From contig NC_135244.1 in assembly GCF_947623445.1 (NCBI RefSeq), positions 8,866,001 through 8,930,000 on the forward strand: DNA of 64,000 nucleotides, given 5' to 3'. The notes below the pieces were generated by a model. It saw only the letters and a program-made list of their open reading frames with translations, was not told where the DNA came from and did no database searches. Within the stretch, counting starts at the first letter, position 1, and each line of letters opens with the position of its first letter. Both the position numbers and the translations under genes were made by a program. Of the stretch, positions 36,342 through 48,095 are shown piece after piece. The DNA comes from Clavelina lepadiformis (lineage: Eukaryota > Chordata > Ascidiacea > Aplousobranchia > Clavelinidae).

Positions 36342-38125
36342 GTAAGTTTGTTCCTTGCCTTACACAAGTATATTATTGCTACATGCTTGAATTTCACTCA
36401 GCTACATGTTTCATTTACTTATCAAAAGAAGTAATATCAAGTTTGCAATAACTGATAGGAATAAATTTAACTTAACCTTTGAAATACTATGTTTTACTGC
36501 TAGTAGTTTTATAAGTTGAATGTTTTATCTGTGATTGCATTTCACTATACTGATCCTGCTAGACAGTGTGTCTTTGTCACAGACAAACTATGTGCTTACA
36601 GATTTTCATTATAAACATGCTTATAGAGAACAAAGTCTGGTACTTTTCATTCCTAATTGGTGAACTAGAACATCTTTTTATGGATATACGTTTTTTAATC
36701 GAGCTATTTTTTGCCAGTGGGCATGTGGCTAAAGTCCCATCAGCCTTCACCTAAATTTGCTCCTGGCAACATTTTTTGTAGAAAGGGACTTTTTAGATTT
36801 CAAATTGGCCAATTGTAACACTTAGATTTTCAATGTGATATTTATCCATTCAAATTGAACCAATTTTAAAATTGTCACCAGTCACATTGCCAGCAATCGG
36901 CTCCACCAGTATGAATTTTTAAATCTTTACTGATTTGAAATTTTGAATTTCTGCTGGTGGAGCACCATATTTAGCAAAATAACCAGTAATGTCCATTAAA
37001 TAAGGACAGTAATTAACAACTCCAAATTAGTATTGAATATTTTATTTTACTAAACTTTGTTTAGTTGAAATTTTAAAATCTTAGCGTTTTCCCAGTTTGG
37101 AAATGTTCTCCGAACACTCATATACACTCATGCAATGATGGAAACAAGTCGTAATGGCCGTTACAGAAGTCAAGCCAGTAACAGCATAAAGTCAAATCAT
37201 TTTAATCACATTCCCAGGTCGAGTCAGTAATTTATCAAATCCAAGTACACACAAGTCACTAATTACAACTTATTTTTTGGTTTAGGTTGATAATGATAAT
37301 TGGCTTTCTGAATAGTCGTAACGTAAGTGTAAAACTCATTTTATCCATTTATAATGCTTTCGCACATTCAATAGACTGTATCACATAGTAATTTTTTATT
37401 GAATTCTTTCACAAACATAGAAACCGATTCTATAACGATTTAAACACAAGTCGAGTATTTCCAAAAAACCTGGGTTGAGTCTCTCCTCTCTTTAATATTA
37501 TTTATCAGTGCTTCAGTCAGTAGACACCTTAAAGCTGTTTTAATTGTGTGGCAAGTAAGGCAAAAGAAAGGAAACAAATTTCAAGCAGTGATCAGAAAAA
37601 AAGCGTTTTTTTTTTCAGTTAAAAAATGCTTAAGTTGGTGCTTATGACCAGTATAATATAGCTAATGCCTTAATGATTGTACTCTAATTCAAATAACCTT
37701 TGATTTTTTCAAATTCACGTGGATGATATCAAAGAGTGTATTGTGTGTGGAAGGGAGTTTAATTTAAGACATTTTACAGCTAAAGTGATTAAATTGTTTA
37801 CCAAAATGATGGCTGGACACAGTACACCCAACTAAAAACTTTTCTTAGTTTTCAAATGGTAATCTTCTTTACTTTACTGACTACCAGTTACTGAACAGTT
37901 TCTGTACTATTATATTATGTTTGTATATGAAGAGCTGTGCGTTGTTTGCTTTAGTGGATGTAACTGTACTCCACCCAATAGGCATATTTACATAGCCCAT
38001 AGACATAATTGGTATATTTCCAGTATTGGCTAACAAAATCTCAATTTTGTTTTTATACCAAATTATTTTGTATTAGAGTCTGTAAGTTTTCTATATGGTA
38101 CCAGTATGTTGTTTTGCATTGAAAG
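36342..38125 (+). other. gene-free stretch or putative intron upstream of SLC35D
   Basis: AT-rich. The only structure seen is a hairpin at 36900-36963. No MITE with clear ends and no other exon was recognised. Confidence 0.4.
36900..36963. repeat. 64-bp hairpin
   Basis: GCTCCACCAG (36900-36909) and CTGGTGGAGC (36954-36963) are perfect reverse complements. Partial AT-rich pairing continues inward (GAATTTTTAAATC against GATTTGAAATTTTGAATTT). It could be a small MITE or a hairpin RNA; nothing decides between them. Confidence 0.6.
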
Positions 38126-38188
38126 GTAATTGTAAGAGATGGTGTAGATGTGTCTCATTTGCTTAAGAGTATATACCTGATTACAAAG

Positions 38189-41100
38189 ATGGATGTGTCT
38201 GAAGTCAGTGCTACCAAGCAAATCCTAGCGGCAGGATTCTATGGGCTCTCATCCATTGCGATTATGATGGTCAATAAAAGCGTTTTGACCAATTACAAGT
38301 CAGTTTGCTTACAATGAAATTTTATTTTGTTACATGGTTTCAAATGTTTAACGAACAGTTTAATTCAGTTTAACAAATCGGATTGTTTTAGGTTTTTAAT
38401 CTCAATCTCAGACACTTGTCTTTCAAGTTTTAAAACTACTGTTAATTATCTTTTTCCTTGAATTTAATTTCTACAGATTCCCCTCTGCACAATTTCTTGG
38501 TTTAGGCCAGATGATTGCAGCAGTGTTCATTCTAATGTTTGGGAAATTTTTTAAACTTGTATCATTTCCAGATTTCCACAGGTCCACCATTTTAAAGGTA
38601 CTTTTTTGCTTCACAATTTTAAGTCAACTATTGAGATAATAACGTAATAGCTCTGTTAGTTTACTCCTGTTTCATGCTAATTGCTAAGAATTAGTAGTTA
38701 ATAGAATATATATACATAGATTGCTTGTAATAGCTTTTAAATTACAGATACAACCACTGCCATTACTTTATTTTGGAAATTTAGTGTGTGGTCTTGGAGG
38801 AACAAAGCAAATTAGCTTACCTATGTTTACTGTTTTACGAAGATTCACCATATTGCTTACTATGATTTTGGAAATATATGTTTTAGGGTAAAAGTATTAT
38901 TAGTAACAACAATATTAAATAATGTTGGAGTACTTCTGCGTGGTTTGAAGTTTTTGTATGTGATATCTTTATTTCATCTTACAAAATTAATATTTAACGT
39001 AATTTAATTGCAGTAAGCATCCATCAAAAACAATTGTTATCACTGTCATCACTATGATAATAGGATCCATTATTGCAGCCAGGTTTGATTTATTTTTTTT
39101 TAGTTACATAAAGATAGTTTGTTTAAAAGCTATTTCAAACTACATAAAAGTAATTCCCACATTTGATTTTTCACATTTCATTCTAAGAACCCACATTTCA
39201 TTTCAGTGATGATTTAGCGTTTGATTTGATTGGTTACATCTTCATCTTCTGCAATGATATCTTTACCGCAGCCAATAATGTCTATATTAAGAAACATCTG
39301 AATACTAATGTAAGTATTGCTTCTATTAGTGTTGCGAGTGATTCACAATTGATAAGTTTATTCTAGAACTAGTAAACATGTAAAGGTATTTTACACTGTT
39401 ATGTCTTTCGTATATGATTTTACCAAGGCTAAATTGTAATGCAATTGTCATATGCAGTGAGTTTTACGCATGAAATAAGAAGCTAATTTGGTTTAGGACC
39501 TTGGAAAATACGGTATCATTTTCTACAACTGTCTCTTCATGATTATTCCTGCAACATTACTGTTATATTATACTGGAGACTTTGAGAAATCTATGCAATT
39601 TGAGTCATGGAATGATGTTAATTTTTTGGTGTTATTTGTCCTGTCTTGTACAATGGGGTTTGTATTGATAATGTTTACTTTCAAGTATGTTACCAGTCTT
39701 ATTGTTGTTTCCTGAGACCTTCAAAAAAACTTTCAATCAACAATTTTGAGAAAAAAAAAATTGATTTAGGGATAACTTTAACGTGTGTCTTAAGAACATT
39801 TTATAGAACTGCTTCAGTTACTTTATCCGAAATTTTGAATTAAGCAAATTTGAGTTTACGAGCTTTCATTGTGTTGTAAAATTATAGTAATTGCAGAAAA
39901 ATTGTGAAAGTATCAAATACAATAACACTTGCCAGTTTTGATACTTATATTTTAAAATTTGTTTTAAGTGTTACAATATTTTAATGTTAGTTATTTCGAT
40001 CTGTCTTAGGTTTATTTTGATATTTTCCACAACATTATGCACTGCGTATAATTCCGCTCTAACAACAACAGTAGTAGGGTGCATAAAGAACATTGTTATC
40101 ACTTACATTGGGATGGTGTTTGGTGGTGATTACGTGTTTTCCTGGACAAACTTTGTCGGAATCAACATTAGGTGAGTTGCATGTTTTCTGGAGTATACTC
40201 TTGTATTTAAGGAATTTCTCGTATATTTCGACATAAAGGTCCCTATCAGTTTTAGCACCAAAGCTAAGTTTTCAACAAGCACCTGGCATATAACTCTAAA
40301 GACGTTCTTCGTGGTGTGAATGGATTGCTAATGTAGTAAAATTGCTTTAAAACTAAGTGAAAATTTTGCTTTATTCCACTGCCTGAAGGTCATGAAAATA
40401 ATGATTCTAGTTGTTTTAAAACTTTGCCCAGAAGACATGACCAACAAGCAGCATTCATTGGACATGTCAAGTTTTTCTTACAGTCATATGCTAAAATAAC
40501 TAACAAGAATGATAAATTTACGATTACTATAGCTTTTAGGAAACAGCTATTAAACATTTAAATTGAGATCATGGTGCATGAATCAAGTTTTTTACGTGTA
40601 TTGGTAATTTGTATCCACCAACTGTCAATCAAGTGTAAGCCTAACTACAGGTCAATTTCGTTGTGCTGGCATGCGAGTGGTATTATGATTAAATATTTAC
40701 CAGATAATGGTTTTGTAAAAGCGCACTTTAAAATATGAATATTGACACCGCACTGATGAAGTGTTTGGCGTGTGATGTCAGAGAATAATGATTTAAAGTT
40801 TAAAATTATTCCAAGCTCACTGTATTAGTGTATTGCATTTTATGGTACGGGTATTTGTCTTTTTTTTCTAAAAAAATGTATGGTAAAGTGACGTTGCAGT
40901 GCTTATAAGCAACATCGGTAGCTTTAGACATTTTGTCAGGGGAAAAGAATAATCCTGAAGAGGTTGCGTTCAATCCAAAGTGCATAGGCTGTACCCATCT
41001 TACTCACCCACCTGTACCCATCTTACCCATTTTACTGGAAAAACCTACATTTGAAACTATTTTTCACAGTTTCCTGTTAACCTAACTTACATGTTGTATT

Positions 41101-41623
41101 ATATACCTAATGCTAGCTTAAGACTACCTTCTAATCTACTGTAAGTCTAACTGCAGTTCAATAATCACTTTCCATAACAAGTAGCAAATTTGTGACACGT
41201 TTAAGTCAGAAATGTTTAGCTACCAAATTCTGCATTGTTGAAAAACTTTATGCGGTTAACGTACCAAACTTGCTAGCAAGTTTTTTGTTTAAGGTTTACT
41301 TGTTTCTGCACTGGCTATCATTTAAAAATACTGGAGTGCGCTTATAGTGAGTGCACTGTTTATCGCACTGCACAGTTTTTCGACTGGGAAGATAAAAAGA
41401 AATTTGGGCAAATTTTTTATCTGGCGTATAAGCTTACTTCTGTTTTCGCCACTATATATTCTTGGCCTAAAAATTGGATTTTAGGCCCCTTGAAGTAAAT
41501 AATATCACAAGATAATTAATTATGCTGAATTATTTTAATTTGCTTTACAGCGTATTTGGAGGCATTCTGTATTCATTTGTCGCATTTAAAGCCAAACAGA
41601 AAAAAGATAGTGGTCCAGGTTAA
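38189..41623 (+). CDS. SLC35D1: SLC35D-family nucleotide-sugar transporter
   Basis: Multi-pass antiporter of the ER/Golgi. The closest family member is SLC35D1 (UDP-glucuronate and UDP-N-acetylgalactosamine uptake for proteoglycan synthesis); SLC35D2 is the alternative. Exons: 38189-38298, 38477-38597, 38748-38887, 39014-39082, 39207-39309, 39497-39657, 40010-40171, 41551-41623. All phases match, giving 312 residues from ATG 38189 (human SLC35D1 has 355). Conserved blocks in order: [26 protein letters not shown]-type loop ([10 protein letters not shown]), [76 protein letters not shown] and [19 protein letters not shown]. About ten hydrophobic segments are visible, and the C-terminus is a short Lys-rich cytosolic tail ([10 protein letters not shown]). 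A 5' extension through 36231-36341 is possible. Confidence 0.94.
40172..41550 (+). other. last SLC35D intron
   Basis: A 1.4-kb AT-rich intron with no recognised element. The only local feature seen is a duplicated CACCCACCTGTACCCATCTTACCC block near 41000-41030. Confidence 0.4.
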
Positions 41624-42600
41624 TGAAGTTGTACAATTTCTAAACTGTTTTTCAATTTCTCGACTTCGTCAAAATTTTTTTGTATTCTTGCTGTAGGCAA
41701 TATTTTACAAATTATTTTACTTTATAATGATTTTTTTTCATGGTTACCATCTAACTTATGTTTAATGTACATTTCCATTGCTCAATTATTCTTCAACTTT
41801 TGTGAATTTCTGATATGAACAACCTATATTATACAAGGAGGAAATATTTTGGTGCTTATTCCACCTTCACTTAAATAACAACTCCGTTATTTTTGAGCAG
41901 TCTTCATACAACTTCCGTTTAAAGAAACCAGTGTAGTATAGTCAAGTAGTATTTATATATCCAAAAGCTTAAGGATTTCATTTTGCAATATCATGTTACT
42001 CGTGTAGAATATTAGTATAATTCAAAACACATATCATGTCTTGATGGAGTAACTCTTAGATGGCCATATCAAAAGTTAAAACCAAAGATTTTCGCGGAAC
42101 TCATCTATTATAAAAGTTTTTCTTTCATGTAACGAAATCATATGAAACAACTCTTTGGTTACTTCTTGTTTGAACCCAACAATTAGCCTATTGTAATGTA
42201 CATGTACTGCAAAAAAAGCGCTTAATCCCTTACTACTGTATGATTTCATTCATAGTCGCACTCGGACATCAATATATGCAGTGATTTGTTGGATTTTAGA
42301 AGTGATGTTAAACTTCTGCCTTACGTTTGTTTTGTCCGTTTTCTCCATCTCACTGTATAAACGTGCAAATACACAAATATTAAAGTATACCAGTCCGCTC
42401 ATTTTGCGATCCCTGAGCGAGAAATGAAGGTACTATTTTTGTCGCTATGACAGCAATTCACATTTTTACTACATTTAAGAGGAAAGATGAGCTGTTAGTT
42501 GGAAAACAGGATCTTAACACAGCTATAGCATCGCGTAATCCAAAATTAGTTTTGGACAGATTTGTGTATTTTCAGTACGAAAGTCATATTTGGGCTATAC

Positions 42601-42923
42601 CAGGGGTGGGCAACATACGGCCCGCGACGGGATTTTGAGCGGCCCGCAGACAGTTTCCGGTCTTACATGATAATGTGGCCTGCGGCCACATTCTGCCGCA
42701 ATCCCTGTATTGCGTCACTGAATAAGTCCAAGTTTGCCAACCTGAGAAAGATGGCCATGAATCTACTTGTTCTGTTCGGGTCTACATACATTTATGAGCA
42801 AACATTTTCGACCATGAACATTAATAAGACAAAGCTGCGTTCCAATCTATTCAGCAATCCGGCCCGCCAAGTACTTCATTTTCTCATATCAGGCCCACCG
42901 ACCGAAGAAGTTGCCCGCCCCTG
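42601..42923. mobile_element. hAT MITE retaining a piece of hAT transposase
   Basis: The ends CAGGGGTGGGCAAC and TTGCCCGCCCCTG are inverted repeats, with a perfect 8-bp duplication GGCTATAC (42593-42600, 42924-42931). Positions about 42718-42858 (+) encode KSKFANLRKMAMNLLVLFGS followed by EQTFSTMNINKTKLRSNL. This is the C-terminal dimerisation (hATC) region of ZBED5/GTF2IRD2-like hAT transposases. The catalytic part is absent, so this is an internal-deletion derivative, and the fragment links the GGCCCG MITEs of the window to that autonomous family. Confidence 0.93.
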
Positions 42924-42937
42924 GGCTATACAGTACT

Positions 42938-43776
42938 ATGATTGCAACTCATGTATTAGACGGTTCCACGACATATGGCCGCGGGAAAATGACCGCGAAC
43001 AAACTCACCGGGGTCAACTGAACGTGACGTAAATTGACCGCGAACAAACTGACTGTGATGTAAATTGACCGCGAACAAACTAACCGGGAACAGACTTACC
43101 GGAATGAAAATTGACCGGGAGGTAAATTGACCGTGGGAGTCCTGACGTACAGCTTCAATCTGACAATTTACTTAACTAAAGTGTCCATTGTTATTGCAAT
43201 GAGTCCATTGTTACTACATGAGATAGGCTACAACACATTGTTTCATAATCTCATCAAACAACTCGTCTAGACCGGGAAAATGCATGTAACAATAGGAAAT
43301 CTATGAATAAAGGTGAAAAACCCGTAGGGTTACCCTACACCCTACAAGGGGCCAAAAAACTCTACGAGTGGCAACCTTGACTGCAATACACATACTAAAT
43401 TGGATAGTGACTAGATAGCGACTAGATAGTGAATTAGAATTTTGACCTTTTGACGGCCAATTTGTCGCCGGTTAATTTGATCGCCGGCCAATTTGTTGCC
43501 GGTCAGTTGTCCACAACCAGTTGTCGCCGGCGAGTTTGTTCACGGCCATATGTCGTGATCCCGTATTAGACATCTTATAAACCGTAGTATTACTTATACT
43601 CTTGGTTATTTCTAACATTGATAAAGTGTAAAGCACCTACAATAAAATCATTTCTTGTAAACTATTTCTATTGTAGTATTAAAACCTTTCGGCTGACAAA
43701 AGGTTAGAGTATTCTAACCGCACGCAACAATAGAGTCAGATAATTCAACTGGTAAATTAAGTTAACATAAGATAAG
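42938..43776. repeat. old dispersed repeat copy, split by a foldback-like insertion (inverted partner 51815-52056)
   Basis: Positions 42938-42961 plus 43563-43776 match the reverse complement of 51815-52056. The shared blocks include GATTGCAACTCATGTATTA, TTCGGCTGACAAAAG and CGCACGCAACAAT. The partner copy lacks the 601-bp insert, so it acts as an empty site. The nature of the repeat itself is unknown. Confidence 0.8.
42962..43562. mobile_element. second foldback-like element with 9-bp target duplication
   Basis: The left end GGTTCCACGACATATGGCC and the right end GGCCATATGTCGTGATCCC are inverted repeats (three mismatches near the tip). They are flanked by the perfect 9-mer GTATTAGAC (42953-42961, 43563-43571). 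The left subterminal part repeats AAATTGACCGCGAACAAACT-like units, and the right part repeats GCCGG(C/T)AATTTGT-like units on the opposite strand. Its tip GGTTCCA is the same as that of the element at 15416-16831, and both have 9-bp duplications. No coding capacity. Confidence 0.88.
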
Positions 43777-44274
43777 CCTGCTCTTCAAATTAATCAATTT
43801 AGTTACTTTAACGCCTTGATTGTCTTAAGACAGTTAATGATGTGTACTGCGTTACTGGACGTATAACCGTATCATCATCCGTCACTGTCACTCGCCGGTA
43901 TGGTGGCTTCTGTCAATCGTTTAGTCGAGCGAGATGAACGGTGAGTTTGATGACGTTTACGGCTATTCCTCGATACTAACGAACCTCATCTCAAGGCGTG
44001 ATTATTGCTGATTAGCAATTGTTCTAGGAATGACTTGCATTTTATCAGATAAACTCATAATTTTCTCAAACATTTCAGGCCTGTAACTGTTGCTGGCTTA
44101 ACCCAAATAACGGTATACCTGTCCTATACTACTGTACAAGCAAACTGGCTAGCAAAAGCGACACAATAGCATTACCCATTCGACATACAATTAGCGTTAG
44201 CTCAATTACCACAAGAGATTAAAATATTTCCGTAACCTTATACGAATGGCTAATCTATGCGTTACCTTTTACCT

Positions 44275-44785
44275 TATGACAAACATTAATTCGTGACTGT
44301 ATTACTCGTGTGAAGTATTACACAACAAACATATTCGCCATAAAGACCGGGTATGCTGGCGGCTGTTGTTACAGGATGAGCGAGAACGATTGATGATTGA
44401 TAACTTATTTTACTTCTGACTCGATAGTATGAGTTCTCATTTATCAAACGGTGTGACTATGCTTTTTAGTTGCTTAAATTCTGTCTATACTTATTACTAA
44501 ATGATAAAGTTCCCATTTTTATTTATTATCAGACACAAAAGGTTTTCACCTTCAGGCAAAGCTTACTGAATGTTAAATTGCGCTTGGTAACAAGTGAAAA
44601 AGGGTAAAAAAGGAAGGACTGTAAACATTACAACAGTATATATATTGCACACCAGTTCAAGCGAGGTAATTTATCTGAACGTCATCAAGGAGAATTTAAG
44701 TTTGATAATCAACTGAATTGCAAGATACCAAAATAAAATTCCAGCATTTCCAAAAAACTCGTGACTCGTGACGGAACCGTCACAA
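44275..44785. repeat. dispersed repeat copy 2 (direct partner at 32260-32770)
   Basis: Same orientation as copy 1, 12 kb away, with scattered differences. Here the end reads GTGACGGAACCGTCAC and in copy 1 GTGACGTAATCGTCAC, so a palindromic end is kept despite substitutions. Confidence 0.8.
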
Positions 44786-45889
44786 CCTTTCCTATGCGCA
44801 AGTCCTTAACTAATCGGGTGAAATAACTTAATGGTAACAAAAACATAACTTCTCTTGCAAGTAAAACGCTGAAAAACTTCACGCCACTATAAAATTTACA
44901 AAAGATTAATTGTTGTCTATGCACGAAATGTTGGCGGCGCCAATATTTGCTGGAAAGTGTAAACCTCCCTAACAGTAACAGAGGTGGGTAGCGAATAACT
45001 TTACCGCGGTACGTTTTCGGTACCGACTAAAGGCTAAAAAAAGTGGAGGCAAGCCGTAGGCGTGACATGTAGGCCTACGCGGTATATTCTGGGATATGGT
45101 TAGAGTCTCGTTACATTGCGTGATTTTTAGGAAATCTCTAGTGTGGCTGAGCGAAACTTCAAGTTAGAGTTTGTTTCTGGACACTGTATTGTACGCTGCA
45201 GCTGCCATAAAATACGTCTGTATTTCGTGTTAGCTGCACACCACAGATAAATTTTAAGTAAACTTCCTGCACACTTCAGTTTGCAAAATAAAATAAATAG
45301 CCACCTAATAATTTAAATTAACTTCACTCAGAGGGTTGCTTGAATAGTATATAATCTTAGGCAGTGTGTATTTTATCGACTACCGTTTACTGAATTCGGA
45401 GCTACTTCGGTAAATGGCTAGCCGGTTACACAATCAGTATTTTCTTAGTTGGGTAAACGGCGGTGGTAGACACTTATTTTACCAGCCACTGTTTACCGAA
45501 GTAGGAAAATATGAGTACGACGAACAGCAATTAGGCTAGTCTGTGAATTGAAATGTAGGCTAATTTTCACTTATCCCCTCTGACTCAAACTCTCATTTCA
45601 CATGATTAAATAATGAAGCTAGGCTGCGAATTAAAATAAACGCAATTTTTCAAATAAAAGTGACAGTTCTTTTCAAAGTCTTCATTAGTTTGTGGAGTAT
45701 AGTGCCACCTTTGTTTTGTAATCAGTGTCGTGTTTGCGGTATGCGCACTTTTCATACTCACAGATTCTATAAAGAACCCAAGCTTCTACAGAACATTCTG
45801 ACTCTTGCATCGTTGAATAAATGACGGTTTGATTTGAGTCATATTTCTGTATCGCGTCAGATTAGTATTGTAGCCGCTTGTGAAGCTGC

Positions 45890-46670
45890 GATGAACACGA
45901 CCCTTCAAGAGTCTGATTTATCGGAGTTACTAAAGATGGTGGCTTCACATGTATCAAATCTCTCCGATAAGTTGCACTGGTGACAACCGCAAAACCAGTC
46001 AAGTCAACATGAACTACATGCCATTTTCTCATTGTGTTGGCATGACAAGCACAACATCGATCTCTTCGATTCCAAACTTCACCTATACCTCTTCCGTGGT
46101 TCAAGTTTTGCAGGAACAAATCTCGAAGCTGGATGTGCATTTTGAAGCTTTAACCCAACGTTGTATTGGCCTGGAGCACAAAGTGTCGCGCAACCATGCC
46201 AATCAGGGAGGTTGCAGGAAATGCAAACAATGTCGTACTCAGCCATCTGTGACCAAGTCGCCTCATTTCTCTGTGCAGCCATAGGGCCAGAGGAATAAAG
46301 GAACATGTGAAGTTAACTTGAGTTCACATGACACCTCTCCTACAAGCATCAACATATGTCGAAGGTATGCTATTACCATTGAACATTCGGAAAGTTGGCT
46401 ATAAAATGCAGAAAGTCCTTCAAGTGGTACAAGACAACTTGCTATTGTCAGTTTGACACAGAACCTTCGCCGAAGGTCGAACTCATTAGTAGTAAGCAGC
46501 GTCAACACCGACACAAACCTTCACCACAAATAACGACAACGTACACGCTCACGTTTTCCAGTCACACAGTTTATATAAAGTCAACGCAAACTCGGGTTGA
46601 AGACAAGCCTGTGCCACCACCACTGACTGATGTCGTTGCAGCTAATGACTCGTTCTTCGGACAGACGTAA
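45890..46670 (+). other. coding-like fragments, possibly a decayed retroelement gag
   Basis: ATG at 45891 opens a short frame (MNTTLQESDLSELL...) that stops at about 45980. A frame at 45949-46284 contains VVQVLQEQISKLDVHFEAL, which is coiled-coil-like, and CRKCKQC. A further frame runs at 46395-46670. The pattern of consecutive broken frames with a coiled coil and a Cys-rich patch suggests a decayed gag-like ORF. No reverse transcriptase and no matching LTR pair were found. Other explanations are open. Confidence 0.25.
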
Positions 46671-48095
46671 CTCATATAAGTTGCCTTCTCGACGTAAAGC
46701 TTGTGACTTTTACATTAACATTTGTCTTACCACTCCGTGTAATTTGTTCGATAGAGATAAAGACCCTAATCAACTTCGTTATTCACACAAGTAATATCTT
46801 TATGCTTGTCAAGCTTCGGTCATCATTATTGCAGTTATTAACATAACAATTTCAAGCTTCAGCTTTGTTTCCGACATTCGAAACTGCTTCATGAATTCCC
46901 TTGGAAGGGTGTGTTAGTTCGTCCTGGATGAAATCAGTTGCTCCGGTGCGCCTGTTGTATGCTCTCTGCCATCTGGGTTATTGGTTTTCGCTTGTAATCT
47001 GTTGGGGTGGCACTCCTTGTACTAATGCCCCCATTCCGTACAGAAGGAGCAGGTTTAAATTTGACCATCGTAGCTCGCAGCACATCGCATCTTACCTATG
47101 TATATATAAGATGGGAGATGGCAGTCGTTCATCTATTGTTTTGTGACTTTATAAATTCTTCATAAATCTTTGATTTCGTGTTTGTTGAACCCCAGCTGGT
47201 CTGGACCTTAAATACTAAATTCTGCAAAGGTTTCATCAGGCTGTCTTTGAGGGTAGTCTGTCGGGACCCATCTGATGGTGAGGTCAATTATATGCTAGGA
47301 GAAACAACTAAACTGCTGTGATAGTGTTTTGCCATCTGACGGCATGCTCATTTCCAAGTATTTTGTACCATTTCAATGGGCTGCTTTCATTCTTTCCTTG
47401 CAATGTGTCACTACAAAACAATCCTAATTTTGCTTTTGAATGATAAAGACAAAACCCTGTTTATGATCTTTTTAATGCAGTTTTAGTGATGAGATTATTA
47501 ATCCGTATTGAAAATCAGCAAAATCATGCGGTTTTTATGCATTGGTATTCAAAGATTTGTTGAGGTTTATAGTTTCTTAAATCAGTTTTTTTCTTTACAA
47601 ATACATAAGTTTGCAATTTACTTAAGTCTGTCAGTTTCTCAATCATAGACTGACGATTTTAAACAACAAAACGTGCATTTTTGTAAAAAAAAATTGAAGA
47701 AATCTAAGAAAGGGCATAATACCCAACTTTACTGTGATTAGAGTTTTAAACTTTGAAATTTGAAGAATGTGAATTGTATTTTTTGCTATCGGTAACAATT
47801 TTGGAATCATGATGCTGTATACATATATCACATGCAATGTAATTCTATGTTGAGCTCATGGTACCATTTGCTAAAATTGAACAACACAATGGTTTTTAAA
47901 TATGGTTTGTATGAAATTAAATTACATCAATCTGTATAACCATTAAAAACTTGCATTGCAATGACAGTGCATTTTCATTATTGTGCTATTTCTTTCATAC
48001 TTCAACTAATTTCATCATTTGTTTTGCAGGTTTTATGATTCTTACCTTTTTTCGTTTTGTTGACATTGTTCTGCAACTTTGGCTTTTTTTAAATC

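Larger units (their letters stand above)
41624..48095. other. repeat-rich interval between SLC35D and the LEDGF-like gene
   Basis: No complete gene was recognised. Landmarks in order: hAT MITE with a transposase scrap (42601-42923), 9-bp-TSD foldback-like element (42962-43562) inside an older repeat (42938-43776), dispersed repeat copy 2 (44275-44785), and coding-like fragments at 45890-46670. A CAGAGGTGGGTAGCG hAT-like end lies at about 44985 without a clear partner. A TATATAAG box lies at 47101-47108, in a segment that could be an LTR or promoter remnant. Confidence 0.5.

Noticed and set aside
45700..47160. LTR pair flanking the gag-like frames
   Set aside because: The segment before the frames and the TATATAAG segment after them do not resemble each other, so no LTR pair can be claimed.
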